A DNA stretch of 64,000 nt from Heliocybe sulcata. Lineage: Eukaryota; Basidiomycota; Agaricomycetes; Gloeophyllales; Gloeophyllaceae. The notes under the pieces are model-generated. The model had not been told where the DNA came from. It worked only from the letters and a program-made list of their open reading frames with translations, and searched no databases. Shown here piece by piece: positions 13,405 through 24,111 of the stretch (positions are counted from its first letter, which is position 1; every line of letters starts with the position of its first letter). The stretch spans positions 1,410,926 through 1,474,925 of the forward strand of contig ML213506.1 in assembly GCA_004369045.1 (NCBI GenBank), read 5' to 3'. Position numbers and translations under genes: made by a program.

Positions 13405-14961
13405 TCAAGGCGTCCCGCTCATCGATGCTATGCATCCGCGATAAAACCTGACCTTGTCGCTCCAATACTTCCTCGTCTTCCCCCACTTGTCTTGATCAAC
13501 ACCATCGTACAAATCCACGTCGTACCACGCATCGTCTGGGATGCTCAGGCCCAGCTGCGACAGGTGAATGGAGGAGACGTGGGTGTACGTGTCGTATATC
13601 GTCGGGTCTGTGGTTGGTAAGCATAAGTGAAACGGAAGCATGACTAGGAAAAGGATGAGGATCATACTGGTTGCTCCGAGTCCGTTGAAGAAGCTAAATC
13701 GTGAAAGCGAGTCTGCCAGGAGGGACGGCAGGAGTTTGAAGAATTTGTACAGTTCTGCAGTCCCATGGCGATGTGTCATCCCCACTTAGTATCGTTGATG
13801 CACTGGTGACTTACCCGTATAGTCTTCGCTGAATGTATCCGTGTATACGACATCGTACTTCTCGCCCGATTTGATGATTTCCTCGATTTTATCCTGCCAT
13901 GTCCCCTCGACGACGCGTACGCCGGGCTTGCTGTGCCACTCTTTTGCTCGCATGTGGGCTAATACGGAGGAGTGCGGCTCAATGATGGTGTGGTTGGCAG
14001 GCCGGGTTGGGAGCGATTGGAATAATGTATCAACCTAGAACGGGGGCTTCAGAACTGAAAAGTGAGAGAAGGGGAAGGCAAGGGCCCTACAATGCCAAGT
14101 CCGAACCCGACGTTAAGTATTCGGAGCCCGCTATTCAGCCTTGGGTGCCCAATACAGAGTCGCTCCACAGTTTCCTGCACTTCCTATCTTTCATCAGCCT
14201 TCTCCTACAACATGCTGGTAGAACTGGCAGAGCTGACTCACTTATCGGCCGTTCCCATCCCATCATAACGCCCACCTCATCCTTCTCGCCGTCCTCTTTC
14301 ACGACAGTGACGACACAGACTTCCTGGCCGTGCTCGTCGGTTTTGAATTCCAGGGGAGAGGAGAGGAAGGTGGAGGTCGAGCCGGTGGCGGATGTGTCTG
14401 TGGCTTTTAAGAGGAAAGTGGATGCCGGTAGCGAGGAGTTAGACGAGAGGTGGGCGAGGAGAAGTTCTACGGAGGATTTATCTTCAGTCCGCCCGGCATT
14501 TTGACGGGAGTGGAACAAGTACCTGACCGAATACCGGCGTTCCGGATGGGCTCGTAGCATGCGGCATTATTGAACGAAAGAGCAATATCCCCAGCTGTGT
14601 TTCCGAATTTATCGACTGCCACAGGCATACAGGCAAGAAATGAGCGACAGTCATGGGTACCCTCGAAATTAATCAAGCACATACCCAGATTCCAAGTTGC
14701 CCCCTTGTCAATCAACACCCGTATCCACTCCTCATCTTGAACATACGCGGCGGCATGCAAGGCACTCATCCCCTCCTCCTCATCCTGGTACCACAGCGGC
14801 GCGCCCGAGTCGATGAGAGCCTCAATTTCATGGGAGGCTCGGCACTCGAGGATACGTTGGATCAGGGTGCCACCGAGCAGAACAAGGGCGTCGACTTCGG
14901 TATCGCTGAGGGCAGGCGCGTCGTCCGATTGGATAGACAGAGTCTCTGTGTCCGAGCCCAT
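13405..14961 (-). CDS. RMT2: RMT2, arginine N5-methyltransferase
   Basis: Rmt2 methylates the delta nitrogen of arginine, in yeast on ribosomal protein L12, using S-adenosylmethionine. Six exons: 14961-14523, 14481-14242, 14179-14091, 14034-13815, 13754-13668 and 13607-13405, giving 425 residues (yeast about 412). The N-terminal third has ankyrin-like repeats (MSALHAAAYVQDEEWIRVLIDKGATW). The catalytic half has WERPIMQETVERLC, the SAM-binding motif LNVGFGLGI, then PANHTIIEPHSSVLAHM, YTDTFSEDY and FSFFNGLGATNPTIYDTY. I start at the ATG of MGSDTETLS; the frame stays open upstream without another ATG. The first intron would be only 41 bases. The last 12 residues, after DKVRFYR, do not match what I know of the family, so the 3' end could be mis-spliced. 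Confidence 0.9.
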
Positions 14962-15250
14962 TCTGCCGGTGGTGGTAAGAAGGAGAGTCAGACCGTTTCC
15001 ATCTTTGGTACAGCTATTGCCTAGAGCGGTATTCAAGGTTAGAATTCCCTTCGTCCAGAACTAATGCTACTGCTGAGCTATAATTTATATACATCTTCTC
15101 CATGCATGCGGCGTCCGTAAACTCCTAGTCAACTTGTTTAGAAAGAATGACATATATATATACATAAATCAAGTAATCCACGAGCACTCTACATAGATCC
15201 AATACCCACGCATCTTCGATACCACATCCTGCCTCGCAAGGTTCTGGTCG

Positions 15251-16968
15251 TTAGGACCCTATATATCTGTCTAAGGCATCGCTGAGGGCAGCACGCACGT
15301 CCACCCAACGACCGTAAGCCCCCGTCACCACGTCCTCTGCCTCAACCCTCGTCAAGTTGGGGAACATGTCACCCAAGAGTTTGGCCACTGGGTCCGTGGC
15401 GCCTATAGCCGAATTGGCAATGCACAGATGCTCGAGAGGATGAGACGGCTGTTCCGTCTTGCGCTCATGACCTCCATCCTCTCCGTCCATCTTCACGTCG
15501 TCTTTCTCGTCTTGTCCCTGCATTTCCACGTCGGACTCCGCGACTGACATTCTTGCATCCACGGCAAGAGACAGTGCGTGCAGCTCCGGGCAATGACGAC
15601 GGAAGGCACGCAGGCCCTCGAGCGTGAACCGCGTCAGTTCAGAATACGGCCAGTTCCCGAGCCAAAGGTACTGCAGCTTCGGCCACGTGAGGGCCATCTC
15701 CTCCATCTGCGGGTCCGTCCCGTTCACCGTGATGAGCGTACCGATCTGCAGTTGCTCCAGATTCGCGCACTTGTATAGATGTTGCTTGAACTGGTCGATA
15801 TTCAGCTGGTAGTCCGGGAACCCGCTATCCTTGCAATGTAAAAGCAGCTCCCGAAAAGAACCAGGGTTGGAGGTCCGGCCAGCAAAGCGAAGAATGGTCT
15901 CGATCTGTTCGGCAGTCGTAGCACTCCTTGTATACGCCGCAAGCTTGAGCGACTCCAAGGAGTGCTTCTGGAAGAAACCGAGTAGCCTGACAACGTCCTC
16001 GAGACATGGGCCGGATATGCCCAACTCGCGGAGGGCCGGGAAACTCGCATGGCGAGTCGGAGCCGCTGCTCCCTCCTCTTCTCCGTCCTCGTCGCCCCAT
16101 GTCTCCCGATTTACCCTGAGATCAACGTCCTCGAGATGAGGAAGCTTTCCCAGATCGAAAAAGTCGTCCAAACAAATTGGCAGGTGGCAGCGGAAGACTT
16201 TGAGGTACGGCAGCCGGAACTCCTTTAAGGCAAGAGGCACTACATGATAGTCGATACACCAATCTTCAGGTGCCTCTTCTCCTTCTTCTTCTTCATACTC
16301 ATCTTCAGGTTCGTCCGAGTTGGTGACCACCTTGAACTCGAGCTGCTCTAACGCAGGGAATAGCGTGGCAATCATGTCGACTATACATTCGAAGCCCTGT
16401 GGGTCCCGGAGCCATACAGACTCCTTGTCGAGCAGGAAATCCAGATGTCGTAGACTCTTCGTCGCGAGCAAGGAGAGGGTTTCCTGGGGCTGTGCCTCAG
16501 CCTCTGGATGGTCGATCTGGAGCATCCTCAGATTGGGCAGCAATGGACTGCCAGCCTCCCGGCTTCGGCGCGCGAGGCTCAAAACAGGGCTCAGCCTGGT
16601 CTTGTCATCCAGTCTCAAATTTCGGACGCGCTGCGCGTAGTATTGCAACCTTGCCCAATCGGCTCGAGTAAAGTTCCGGGCCCACGCAAACCTCTACAAG
16701 TAGCGACACATGAGTTGCTAAAACCACGGAGTTGACATTGTCAACAACTCACGATCTTCCCGGGAGCGGCCCTCAATTGCCTATGTGGCAGGATCTTGAG
16801 CAGAGGCTGGACACTCGGAAGGACTTGCCAGCCCTCGTCAAGCGCAACTTCCTTCCATGCTTTGCATACTGATGCGAGCACAGCCAAGCTATGCCTCGGA
16901 GCACCAGCGGCAACAACATCTCGAAAGATGGCCGTTAGGATTTCTGGAATATAGAAGACGGCGTGCAT
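15251..16968 (-). CDS. F-box/LRR-like protein
   Basis: Two exons, 16968-16753 and 16693-15251, encode 552 residues. The first 45 residues (FYIPEILTAIFRDVV, then LAVLASVCKAWKEVALDEGW) form a degenerate F-box, which normally docks a substrate receptor onto SCF ubiquitin ligases through Skp1. The rest is a series of irregular leucine-rich units (LRMLQIDHPE, LEQLEFKVV, LEQLQIGTL, LQYLWLGNWP, LEHLCIANSA). Two strongly acidic insertions occur, near DEYEEEEGEEAPED and in DVEMQGQDEKDDVKMDGEDG. This architecture is greatly expanded in Agaricomycetes and substrates are unknown. The start at MHAVFYIPE is chosen because it begins the F-box; an in-frame codon further upstream is not ATG. Fast-evolving, so no orthologue can be named. 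Confidence 0.8.
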
Positions 16969-17673
16969 GGTAGATGACGAATGAAAAGGATTGCAAAATA
17001 GGGAGGTGGCAGGAGGGGTGGCAGCGTCGATCACTTGCAAGTGGAAGAAGAAGTGATGATGGCTCGCGATAAATCAGGACGGCTGATCTGGGTAGATAAA
17101 GCGTGGCGAGGCGGACCCACAACAACAAATAAGGTGAGTGGTGGCAGCAAAAAAAATGGTACGAGTGGCTCCTGGTGGATGGTAGGATTCTACTTGTTGT
17201 GGCTTTTATTGTAATGCCACATGTGGCCTGGATACGGATGCGGTTCTACGATGGGCGCGCCGGTGGCACGTGCAAGTGGCCCTTCCCGCGGTTTAGCTTG
17301 GAAAGCAGAATGATACTGATGGTCCTATAGTCAGGATTCTAGCTGGGTGATGCTAATTTATGAGACATACTTGGTAAAACTGACGGTCTGTTCGAGCACG
17401 TACGGGAATGCCGGCAATGTCAAGCAATGTTGCACGCGTCAGCCCGTCCACAACTTAGTCTTTTAAGATGTCTTCGAGCATACAATGCGCACCCATTTCA
17501 AGAACAAGAGCCTGCTGCCAGGGACACGGGCGTCGGCGATGGCATGGGGATGCTATGTTGTAGGTGCAGCACAAGAGTTTATTACTGCGCTATTGGTTAC
17601 TGCTCGGTGCACAGCCACCGCGATCGGTTCCTCCGCGACTTAGCACGCCTGCACGCGTTCATCCCAGCCCACT
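16969..17673. other. Intergenic, divergent promoters
   Basis: 705 bases between the F-box/LRR gene (-) and the PRKRIP1-like gene (+). Reading both strands I find only short unconvincing frames. It must hold both promoters; no obvious TATA element was picked out. Confidence 0.5.
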
Positions 17674-18424
17674 ATGGCCCCTGCCTCTCCGCTTCCCAAC
17701 CCCGCGTCGCACTCTCCCTCTCCAGGTCCCTCATCTATTGGTCCCCGCCATGCTCAGACAGCCCTGGATAAACAACGCTCTCAGCTCGAGAAGCTGCTCA
17801 AGGACCCAGCGAAGCCAGCATATATCCCTCCTCCGCCCAAGGAGAAGACTGTCCGTGCACCGAGAGAGATGATGAAGAATGTGCAAGGAAGTAGCGCCGG
17901 CGCTGGAAGTGGAGAGTTCCATGTGTACAAGGCCAGCCGCCGGAGAGAGTACGAGCGGCTGAAGTTGATGGAGGAGGAGAACAAGAAGGTACGAGCTAAG
18001 GTCGCTACCGAGCGTCTCCGTGCTGACCAGCGGGTAGGAAGCGGAAGTGGCTGAGTTTGAGCGGAAGAAACGAGAATGGGAGGAGCAGGCGGAAGCGAAG
18101 ACGGCGAAGAATCGCGCTAAGCGGCAGAAGAAAAAGGAGAAGGCCAAAACTGTCAAGCAGGATACCCAGAAGGACGAGTCCCAGGGCATTGCTAGGTCAA
18201 GAGAGGATGACGGGGTGCCGAGCGCGCCCTTGAAGAAACGCAGATTGGTCAGCGGGAAGGAGCTGCTGTTCCGGAGACCAGGGGAGGATAGCGAGGATGA
18301 AGAAATGGGTGGGAGCGGCGATGAGGCTGGGCCGCAGCTGTCTGGCCAGGAGAAGGCGGAGGAGGCTGCAGCACCTGTGCCAATAATCGAGGGTCACAAG
18401 ATTACCATCATTGAGGAGGATTAG
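17674..18424 (+). CDS. PRKRIP1-like (DUF1168) spliceosome-associated protein
   Basis: Human PRKRIP1 is a long-helix protein found in the catalytic C* spliceosome, where it bridges the U2 snRNP and the active site. Two exons, 17674-17988 and 18038-18424, give 233 residues. The N-terminus is Pro/Ser-rich, followed by TALDKQRSQLEKLLKDP and a VRAPREMMKNVQGSSAGAGS linker. The DUF1168 signature is GEFHVYKASRRREYERLKLM, leading into a long charged helix (FERKKREWEEQAEAKTAKNR, AKRQKKKEKAK). The C-terminal tail is acidic and ends in IEGHKITIIEED. Length and order fit the family. The start at MAPASPLPNP is the first ATG in frame. Confidence 0.88.
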
Positions 18425-18764
18425 TGGGGCAATGGTTCCTGGGGCGTCGCAAGAATGTGCGGTGTCGGTCAGCTGGATGTTGTTAGAGTTGTCCGGTTTT
18501 CCAATCAACGCTCTTCTGCGTTGGTATTGGGCGCTGGTCCCTAGTAATGTCCGCGCTGTGCTCATGTCGCGTTCCATATTGGCTCAACGTGTCACCTGCT
18601 GTGTTTGCAACGACGACCCGTGCTTGAGCATCACGGACATCCAAGCACGTCATGTTAGGAGTTGCCACCAAAGATGCACCAGATTCAGGATATAGATAAT
18701 GATAACTGATAATACATATGCACATTTTTGTGTCCTTCACGTCGAGGTCCCCCGTGCCAAGACG
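18425..18764. other. Intergenic, convergent 3' ends
   Basis: 340 bases between the 3' ends of the PRKRIP1-like gene (+) and the deacetylase gene (-). No gene seen; presumably 3' untranslated regions. Confidence 0.5.
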
Positions 18765-20216
18765 TTACGCAGCCTGCACTCCCTTCGGCATCCTCGCCCC
18801 AGCAGGCGGCTTCACCTTCGCCCTAAACTCGTCCGCCATCTCGTGCATCTTGACCCAGTGCACATTCTCGTGCGTGCTGATCCACTCGATAAAGCGCTCG
18901 AGCATCAGTAGGACGTGCGGGCGGCTGCAGCGTCAACATAGGTCAGTCACGCCACCGATTCGTATGTGCAAAGAAAGGAGACGTACCCGCTGACGTCCGG
19001 GTGGATCGTGATGGGGAAGATGAAGTCCTCCTCTTCGCGGTAGAGGTAGGTGAAGTAGTCCTTCCAGAGATCCTCGACGTCGCGCGTGTTCACCCAGCCG
19101 TGCGAGTTGGCCGAGGACTTGATGAACCTGCCATGCCGTGCCCAGTTGTCACAACGCCCACTGGCGTTCGAAGGAAAGGAACGCGTACATCATCGGTGGG
19201 AGATCGTCGAGGTACCAGTTCCCAGGGATCTCGACTATGCCCGTGACATTGCCCTTGTATAGGGGCTTCATCCACGTGTGCGCCTTTGCCTTGTAGTCGA
19301 TCTTTGTCCATTGGTCCTCGTCGCGGAGATAATATGCCTGGGAGCTATCATGCATCCATTAGTGCTCGAAGACTCTGCTCTTGCCATGACATAGGCAGAA
19401 GGTTCGGACGTACTCGTGACACATGTTCGAGTGGTCTGGGTAACATCCGCAGTAAGAAATGGAGTCGAAGGAGTACGGGGAGAAGGGGACAGACCATACT
19501 CGATGCCCTTCTCGAGAAGGAGTTCCGTGCCCTCCTTGCTTGTCTCCCACCAGGGCGCGACGGATCCTCGGGGAGGGGCACCGTTGTTGAACTTTGTGAG
19601 CAGATCGTAGGTGTGGTCCAGGATGTCCTTCTGCTGCTCGAGGGTCATGGATGTGGGGTTCTATCCACATGATGAGCGTATACTTGGAGGTCAGTGACAG
19701 ACCAGGAGAACGAACTTCGTGGGAGTATCCGTGCAGACCGCTAGATGGAGGCGAGTCAGGATTATCCACAATAGGATGCGTAGATGCGCTGACATTTCGT
19801 GCCCTGCGTCTCTGACCATGGCCATCTGCTCAGGGAACGTCTCCAGACTGTGGCCTTTGATGTGCATATGTTAGCCCAGCCAAGCAATTGCAGATCCATA
19901 GAGCGGCATACCTGGGATGAACCATGTGGTCTTGATGTTGTACTTTGCGAACATCTTCAGAAGCCGAGGTACACCGACTTCACCAGAGTAGATGCCCTAT
20001 ACCGTCCCCTTGTCAGAGCATTGGCCTGAGCAGGTGAGGGGCCAAAGGGGCATACCCGAGAGATGTCTCCCGGAGAGTCTTCACCTCCGTAAGATCCAAG
20101 CCTGCATGGTTTATGTCAATCAGTATCGTTCCGAGACTGGCAGCAGATGAAGAGACGCACCATCCCGCAACGGCGTCAACGTCGACACCAAATCCAATCA
20201 AGACTCTGCGGGGCAT
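18765..20216 (-). CDS. HpPgdA-like polysaccharide deacetylase (NodB family, CE4)
   Basis: Carbohydrate esterase family 4 enzymes remove acetyl groups from amino sugars or amides; this subgroup resembles Helicobacter PgdA and related cytosolic hydrolases, whose substrates vary. Ten exons: 20216-20161, 20101-20056, 19996-19912, 19854-19794, 19740-19716, 19660-19495, 19435-19414, 19344-19189, 19127-18987 and 18924-18765. They sum to 305 residues. Motifs in order: [12 protein letters not shown] (metal-binding/base Asp region), [30 protein letters not shown] (metal-binding HxxxH), GSVAPWWE, then [18 protein letters not shown] and [13 protein letters not shown] near the end. No signal peptide is seen, so it is probably cytosolic, unlike fungal chitin deacetylases. 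An in-frame ATG 51 bases upstream is an alternative start. The family is bacterial in flavour, but the gene is densely intron-split, including 22- and 25-base exons. Confidence 0.88.
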
Positions 20217-21182
20217 GTTCACAGCGCACAGAGGTTGTTCAAGAGCAACCTGTGAGTCCGTGGTCATCTGCCGGTGACGTGAAAGGTATATACATCTGGT
20301 GATTTGAATATCCGCTCCTTATCAAGCTTCGAACTTATCGCCAGTGAAAATCACGTCTATTCGGATCTGTAGTACTCTACTTGAGTATTATTAGATCTTC
20401 AAATTCTGATTATAATCTGTTCTCAAAAGTCGCGATAGATCGTCAGCTTTTCCAGCTGATAGCGAGTGAAAGTATTGACAGAAGACTCACAGTCTGTCTG
20501 ACATACTGGACGAAACTCCAGGACCCGACCGACGCAACATTTCGCCTCCAGCTCGGTGCGCGGAAGAGACAGTCTCGCCGGTCCCAGCTGCTTCCCGTCG
20601 TCGCCCGGCCGCAGTTCGTCGCCTGTACATATGTTATCCCAGAGCCGGCCCAGAGCTGAAGGAATTTAAATTATATAACGTGCCAATGCCCGCCGCTGAA
20701 CTGCCGAGCAGCAAGCGCCTCAACGTTCAACGTCCGAGCCCAGTGATACGAGGTGGATTGCCTTCAGCCAGATTTCGTGCCCACTCGGTGACTCGCCCGA
20801 GGGTCGCTGAGCGCTGAGCTCGACGCCGAGGACACGACGGACGGCGGCCTGCGCGCGAAGGGCACTGCCACTGGCAGTAGGATCTAGATGTTGATGGGCT
20901 ATTCCTGTGGCAGTAACGTTGGCAGCTCGTTGCACCGAGACCACTCCAAAATCCAATGGCAATGCACTCACGACAAGCTTGTCTGCAACCACCACCTCGT
21001 CGACCGGCTCGACATTTTCCTTCATTCCTTCCTTCTAACGAGCAGCTCGACGTTGCATACGCACTTCTACGTCTTTCAGGCAAAGGTCGTTCCTTTTACT
21101 GAATATTCACTTTCGATTGCACTTTTATTTTTCAAATTCCCGGTCTTTTCTCGTGTTGCCCGCAAGCCAGTTTAAAGCCAAG
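20217..21182. other. Intergenic, divergent promoters
   Basis: 966 bases between the deacetylase gene (-) and the two-helix membrane protein gene (+). The part near 20.3-20.5 kb looks AT-richer. A 101-codon frame on the minus strand (21025-20720) has no recognisable features and is probably chance. Confidence 0.5.
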
Positions 21183-22215
21183 ATGGTCTTCGGAAACATG
21201 TTCGCCAAGCCCACCTACTACCGTCCCCAGAGGACAACCGACAGCATCGTCGTGGTAAGTCTCTATCATCCGACTTGTCCGAATATTCACTAACAAATAT
21301 GATCGGCGCAGTACCTCGCACCCTCCCAACCCGCACCCGTTACACTCCCGTACGAACTGCAAGGCCATGTCAGCCCCGACACTTGGGCCATCCGTATCTC
21401 TGCGGTCACCCGCGTAGCAGGCCAGTACAATAAGCCCAAGATCGAGCGGGCGTGGACGCTCCTCGGGATGCTGTGCGTACAAACGCTCGTTCACCTAGTT
21501 ACATGATTGACAGCATGCGTCCGCTTATAGGTCCATCGTCATAGTCCCCATTGTTATCTACCACGTCCTCATCAACCGGTTCATGATCAACTTCGATCGC
21601 TTCGGTTTTGTAAACAGCAACCGCGATGCCGACAAGTTCGTCGAGGCTCGCTGGATCACCTTTGGCGTCTTTGTCGGCATGATGCTCCTGTTCTTGGTCC
21701 CCATTGCTATCTGGAAGTTCGTCGTAAGTTCCCAGACCACTCTTGTCATTGTAGTCCGCGGCGACATGTGCTCATCTTTGGTGATAGGGCCAGCGAAGGG
21801 TTAACATGATGCTCGCGAACTGGGCCAAAGAAGACAGAGTCCTGAGAGGTACCGATGCCCAGCTTACCACCTGGAAGGTGAAGACACCGGGTGTTTTTAG
21901 GGCCACCATCGTAAGTCGTGGCCTTTGACACCTCACCACATCTACTAAACAACACGCCACCTCCGCAGCAACTCTCCGTGACCATTCCCGCCCAGCCTGC
22001 CCCCACCTCCTTCCACCCCGACGCCTATCTTCCTCCTGTGCGCACTCTGCTCCTCTTATACCTAATATACGGAATGCTGACAGATGCCATAGTACCTCAA
22101 CGGCGCCTCGGACGTCTACATGCCCGCCCGCAGCAAGGCCGATCCCTCTGGCCTCCCGCGCATGAGCACTATCGGGACCTTCCCCATCACCTTCGACGAG
22201 AAGTCCAAGGTCTAA
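21183..22215 (+). CDS. Unknown membrane protein with two transmembrane helices
   Basis: I do not recognise this gene. Six exons (21183-21254, 21312-21472, 21531-21723, 21788-21910, 21969-22037 and 22093-22215) give an open frame of 246 residues with good splice signals. The N-terminal domain is soluble (MFAKPTYYRPQRTTDSIVVY, then LPYELQGHVSPDTWAIRISA). Two hydrophobic segments follow, SIVIVPIVIYHVLI and WITFGVFVGMMLLFLVPIAI, separated by a short charged loop. The C-terminal part (LANWAKEDRVLRGTDAQLTTW) ends in IGTFPITFDEKSKV, perhaps a soluble tail. The regular exon structure argues for a real expressed gene. Function and location cannot be inferred. Confidence 0.75.
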
Positions 22216-23173
22216 GGCGCCACTCTCACTTTCTTGGAACAGTAAATCTTGCATCGGACTTGAGTGATGGGGATGTATAGAAAATGATGGACTACCGTAT
22301 ACTGCCCAGGTTGAGCGGGGGGAGGGGTGGTAATGGAGGCGGAATAAGGAGGACCTGGGCTGGATTGTATTTCATAATTTCTTGTACTGCGTAGACACCT
22401 ATGTGCAAGCAAAAGGTGGTTGTATTGGCCGTCAACGCGGTGTATTGGCCATGTATGCTGGATTGCACCCGAAGCTTGCAGATCCGATATCCACGTCTCG
22501 GAGATTGCAGCTGGACGGAGAAGCGCTAACGTTACAGCTTACCACCTTGTACGAAACGCAGTTGTTCTCTGGAGACTGCTTCCCTGGCTTGCCTCTCCGT
22601 CGGCCACGGCATCCGTAACCTAAAGGCTCACTTACCCTACCGGGACCTCGATAGCGCCAGCTGCATCAATCGGCGGTCATAACGAAAGTGAGCCTCGGGC
22701 AGCAGTCAGAGGTGCAAAGCCTTCCCGCCGACGTTCATCCCTGATCTCTCCGAATCTTCAAGCTCGGAGTCCACGACATTGCGTAGGCGTATTTGTCCTG
22801 CTAAGGGTTTCTGGTGCGTTCATCTATCATCGTGTTCATGGGGCAGACCTGACCTTTCCTCATTCGCACTTTACTCTCATGTTTTAGAGAACCGCAGTCT
22901 CTGTCCTGTCTGAGCCAATCTAGCCTTCATTTGTCCGAGATTTGTCTCGTCGAGCGCCTCTGCTGCAAGGTTACCAGTCGCACGGCTGCGTCTGACTACG
23001 TCCGGTGCGCACTCTCTGCCGTATCATTGGGAGACGAGACGAACGCGATTCGACATATTCCAGGGCCCAAACTCTCGGCTCTTCTTCAAACCATCGTATA
23101 CATCGGAGGTCTAGCGTGCACTTCAACCGGCAAACCCGAACGCCCTATCTTTCATACCCAAAGACATCCAAAG
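22216..23173. other. Intergenic between two plus-strand genes
   Basis: 958 bases that hold the 3' end of the membrane protein gene and the BET5 promoter. A 10-base word, tgtattggcc, occurs at 22421 and again at 22441. No coding gene seen. Confidence 0.5.
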
Positions 23174-23970
23174 ATGACTATCTACAGTCTATACATATTC
23201 GATAGGCGCGCCCTTCCTCGATCTACTCCTGGTAGCACCCATCTTACGGCCCCCATATGCCCCTGCCCCACCTTTTGACCGGCCCTCAGACACTGCAACA
23301 TCGTCTACTACCAAGACTGGCACCGCACCAAGCGGCCCAAACCCGCCGGCGAGGGCGGGGGCATCCTCCCCGCGGTTGCGCACTCCATCTCGCCACAGAC
23401 GCACTACGCCGACCCCTCTGTCCAGTCGGCCTTCGCGAGCCCCCGGAACACGCTCTCCTCGACATCAGGCGTGGTCATCGCCGTGAATAACGAGCCCGCC
23501 TCGCCGCTGCCTGGTCTCTTGCAGATGCCGGCGCCGCAGCAGCAGGCCACACCGCCGCAGCCCATGTCAGAGCTTCCTTTTGACGAGGAGGCGAAGCTCG
23601 TGTATGGCGTCATTCTCTCATTGCGGAACATGATCAAGAAGCTGTCCGGAAGGTGGGTAGCTTACGACCTTGATTTCCGTCCATGAACTCACCTCCTCAT
23701 TCCAGGGACGAGCAGTTTGTGAACTATCGAACCTCTACATACAAGCTTCACCTCTACGAGACCCTCTCCGGATACAGATTTGTCATGCTCAGCGACCACA
23801 ACACTGATTCTCTTCGCTTTGTTCTCCGTCAAATCTACACTGGCCCTTTCCTGGAGTACGTGGTCCGCAACCCATTGGTTACCATGGACTCGCGAGAGCG
23901 TGGCATAGACAACGAGTACTTCCGCGCCAGCACGGATCGTCTTATCAGAGGCCTCTCTGTGTTCCCATAA
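23174..23970 (+). CDS. BET5: BET5 (TRAPPC1), TRAPP complex core subunit
   Basis: Bet5 is a small longin-fold subunit of the TRAPP complexes, which act as exchange factor for Ypt1/Rab1 in ER-to-Golgi traffic. Three exons, 23174-23205, 23290-23652 and 23706-23970, give 219 residues. The start MTIYSLYIFDR|HCNIVYYQDW is the conserved longin beginning. The end carries LHLYETLSGYRFVMLSDHNT and LRQIYTGPFLEYVVRNPL. A low-complexity insert (HSISPQTHYADPSVQSAF to PPQPMSELP) makes it longer than yeast Bet5 (159 residues), as in other basidiomycetes. The first intron (23206-23289) must use a GC donor, AG|gcgcgc, because the only usable GT donor nearby shifts the conserved frame. Confidence 0.92.
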
Positions 23971-24111
23971 TTTATCAGATACCCTGGTTGTAGTGGCCCG
24001 TTCGCCTGGTACACTAGTGTCCATCACTCCTCTGTAGATCCGGAAGCCAAAGATATAGTACAAACATTCTAAAATTGAATGAATCCGTGAACCACTTCCT
24101 ACATCGTCCTT

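Noticed and set aside
20720-21025. Minus-strand frame between the deacetylase and membrane protein genes
   Set aside because: Arg/Gly-rich random-looking composition, no splice pattern and no family signal.
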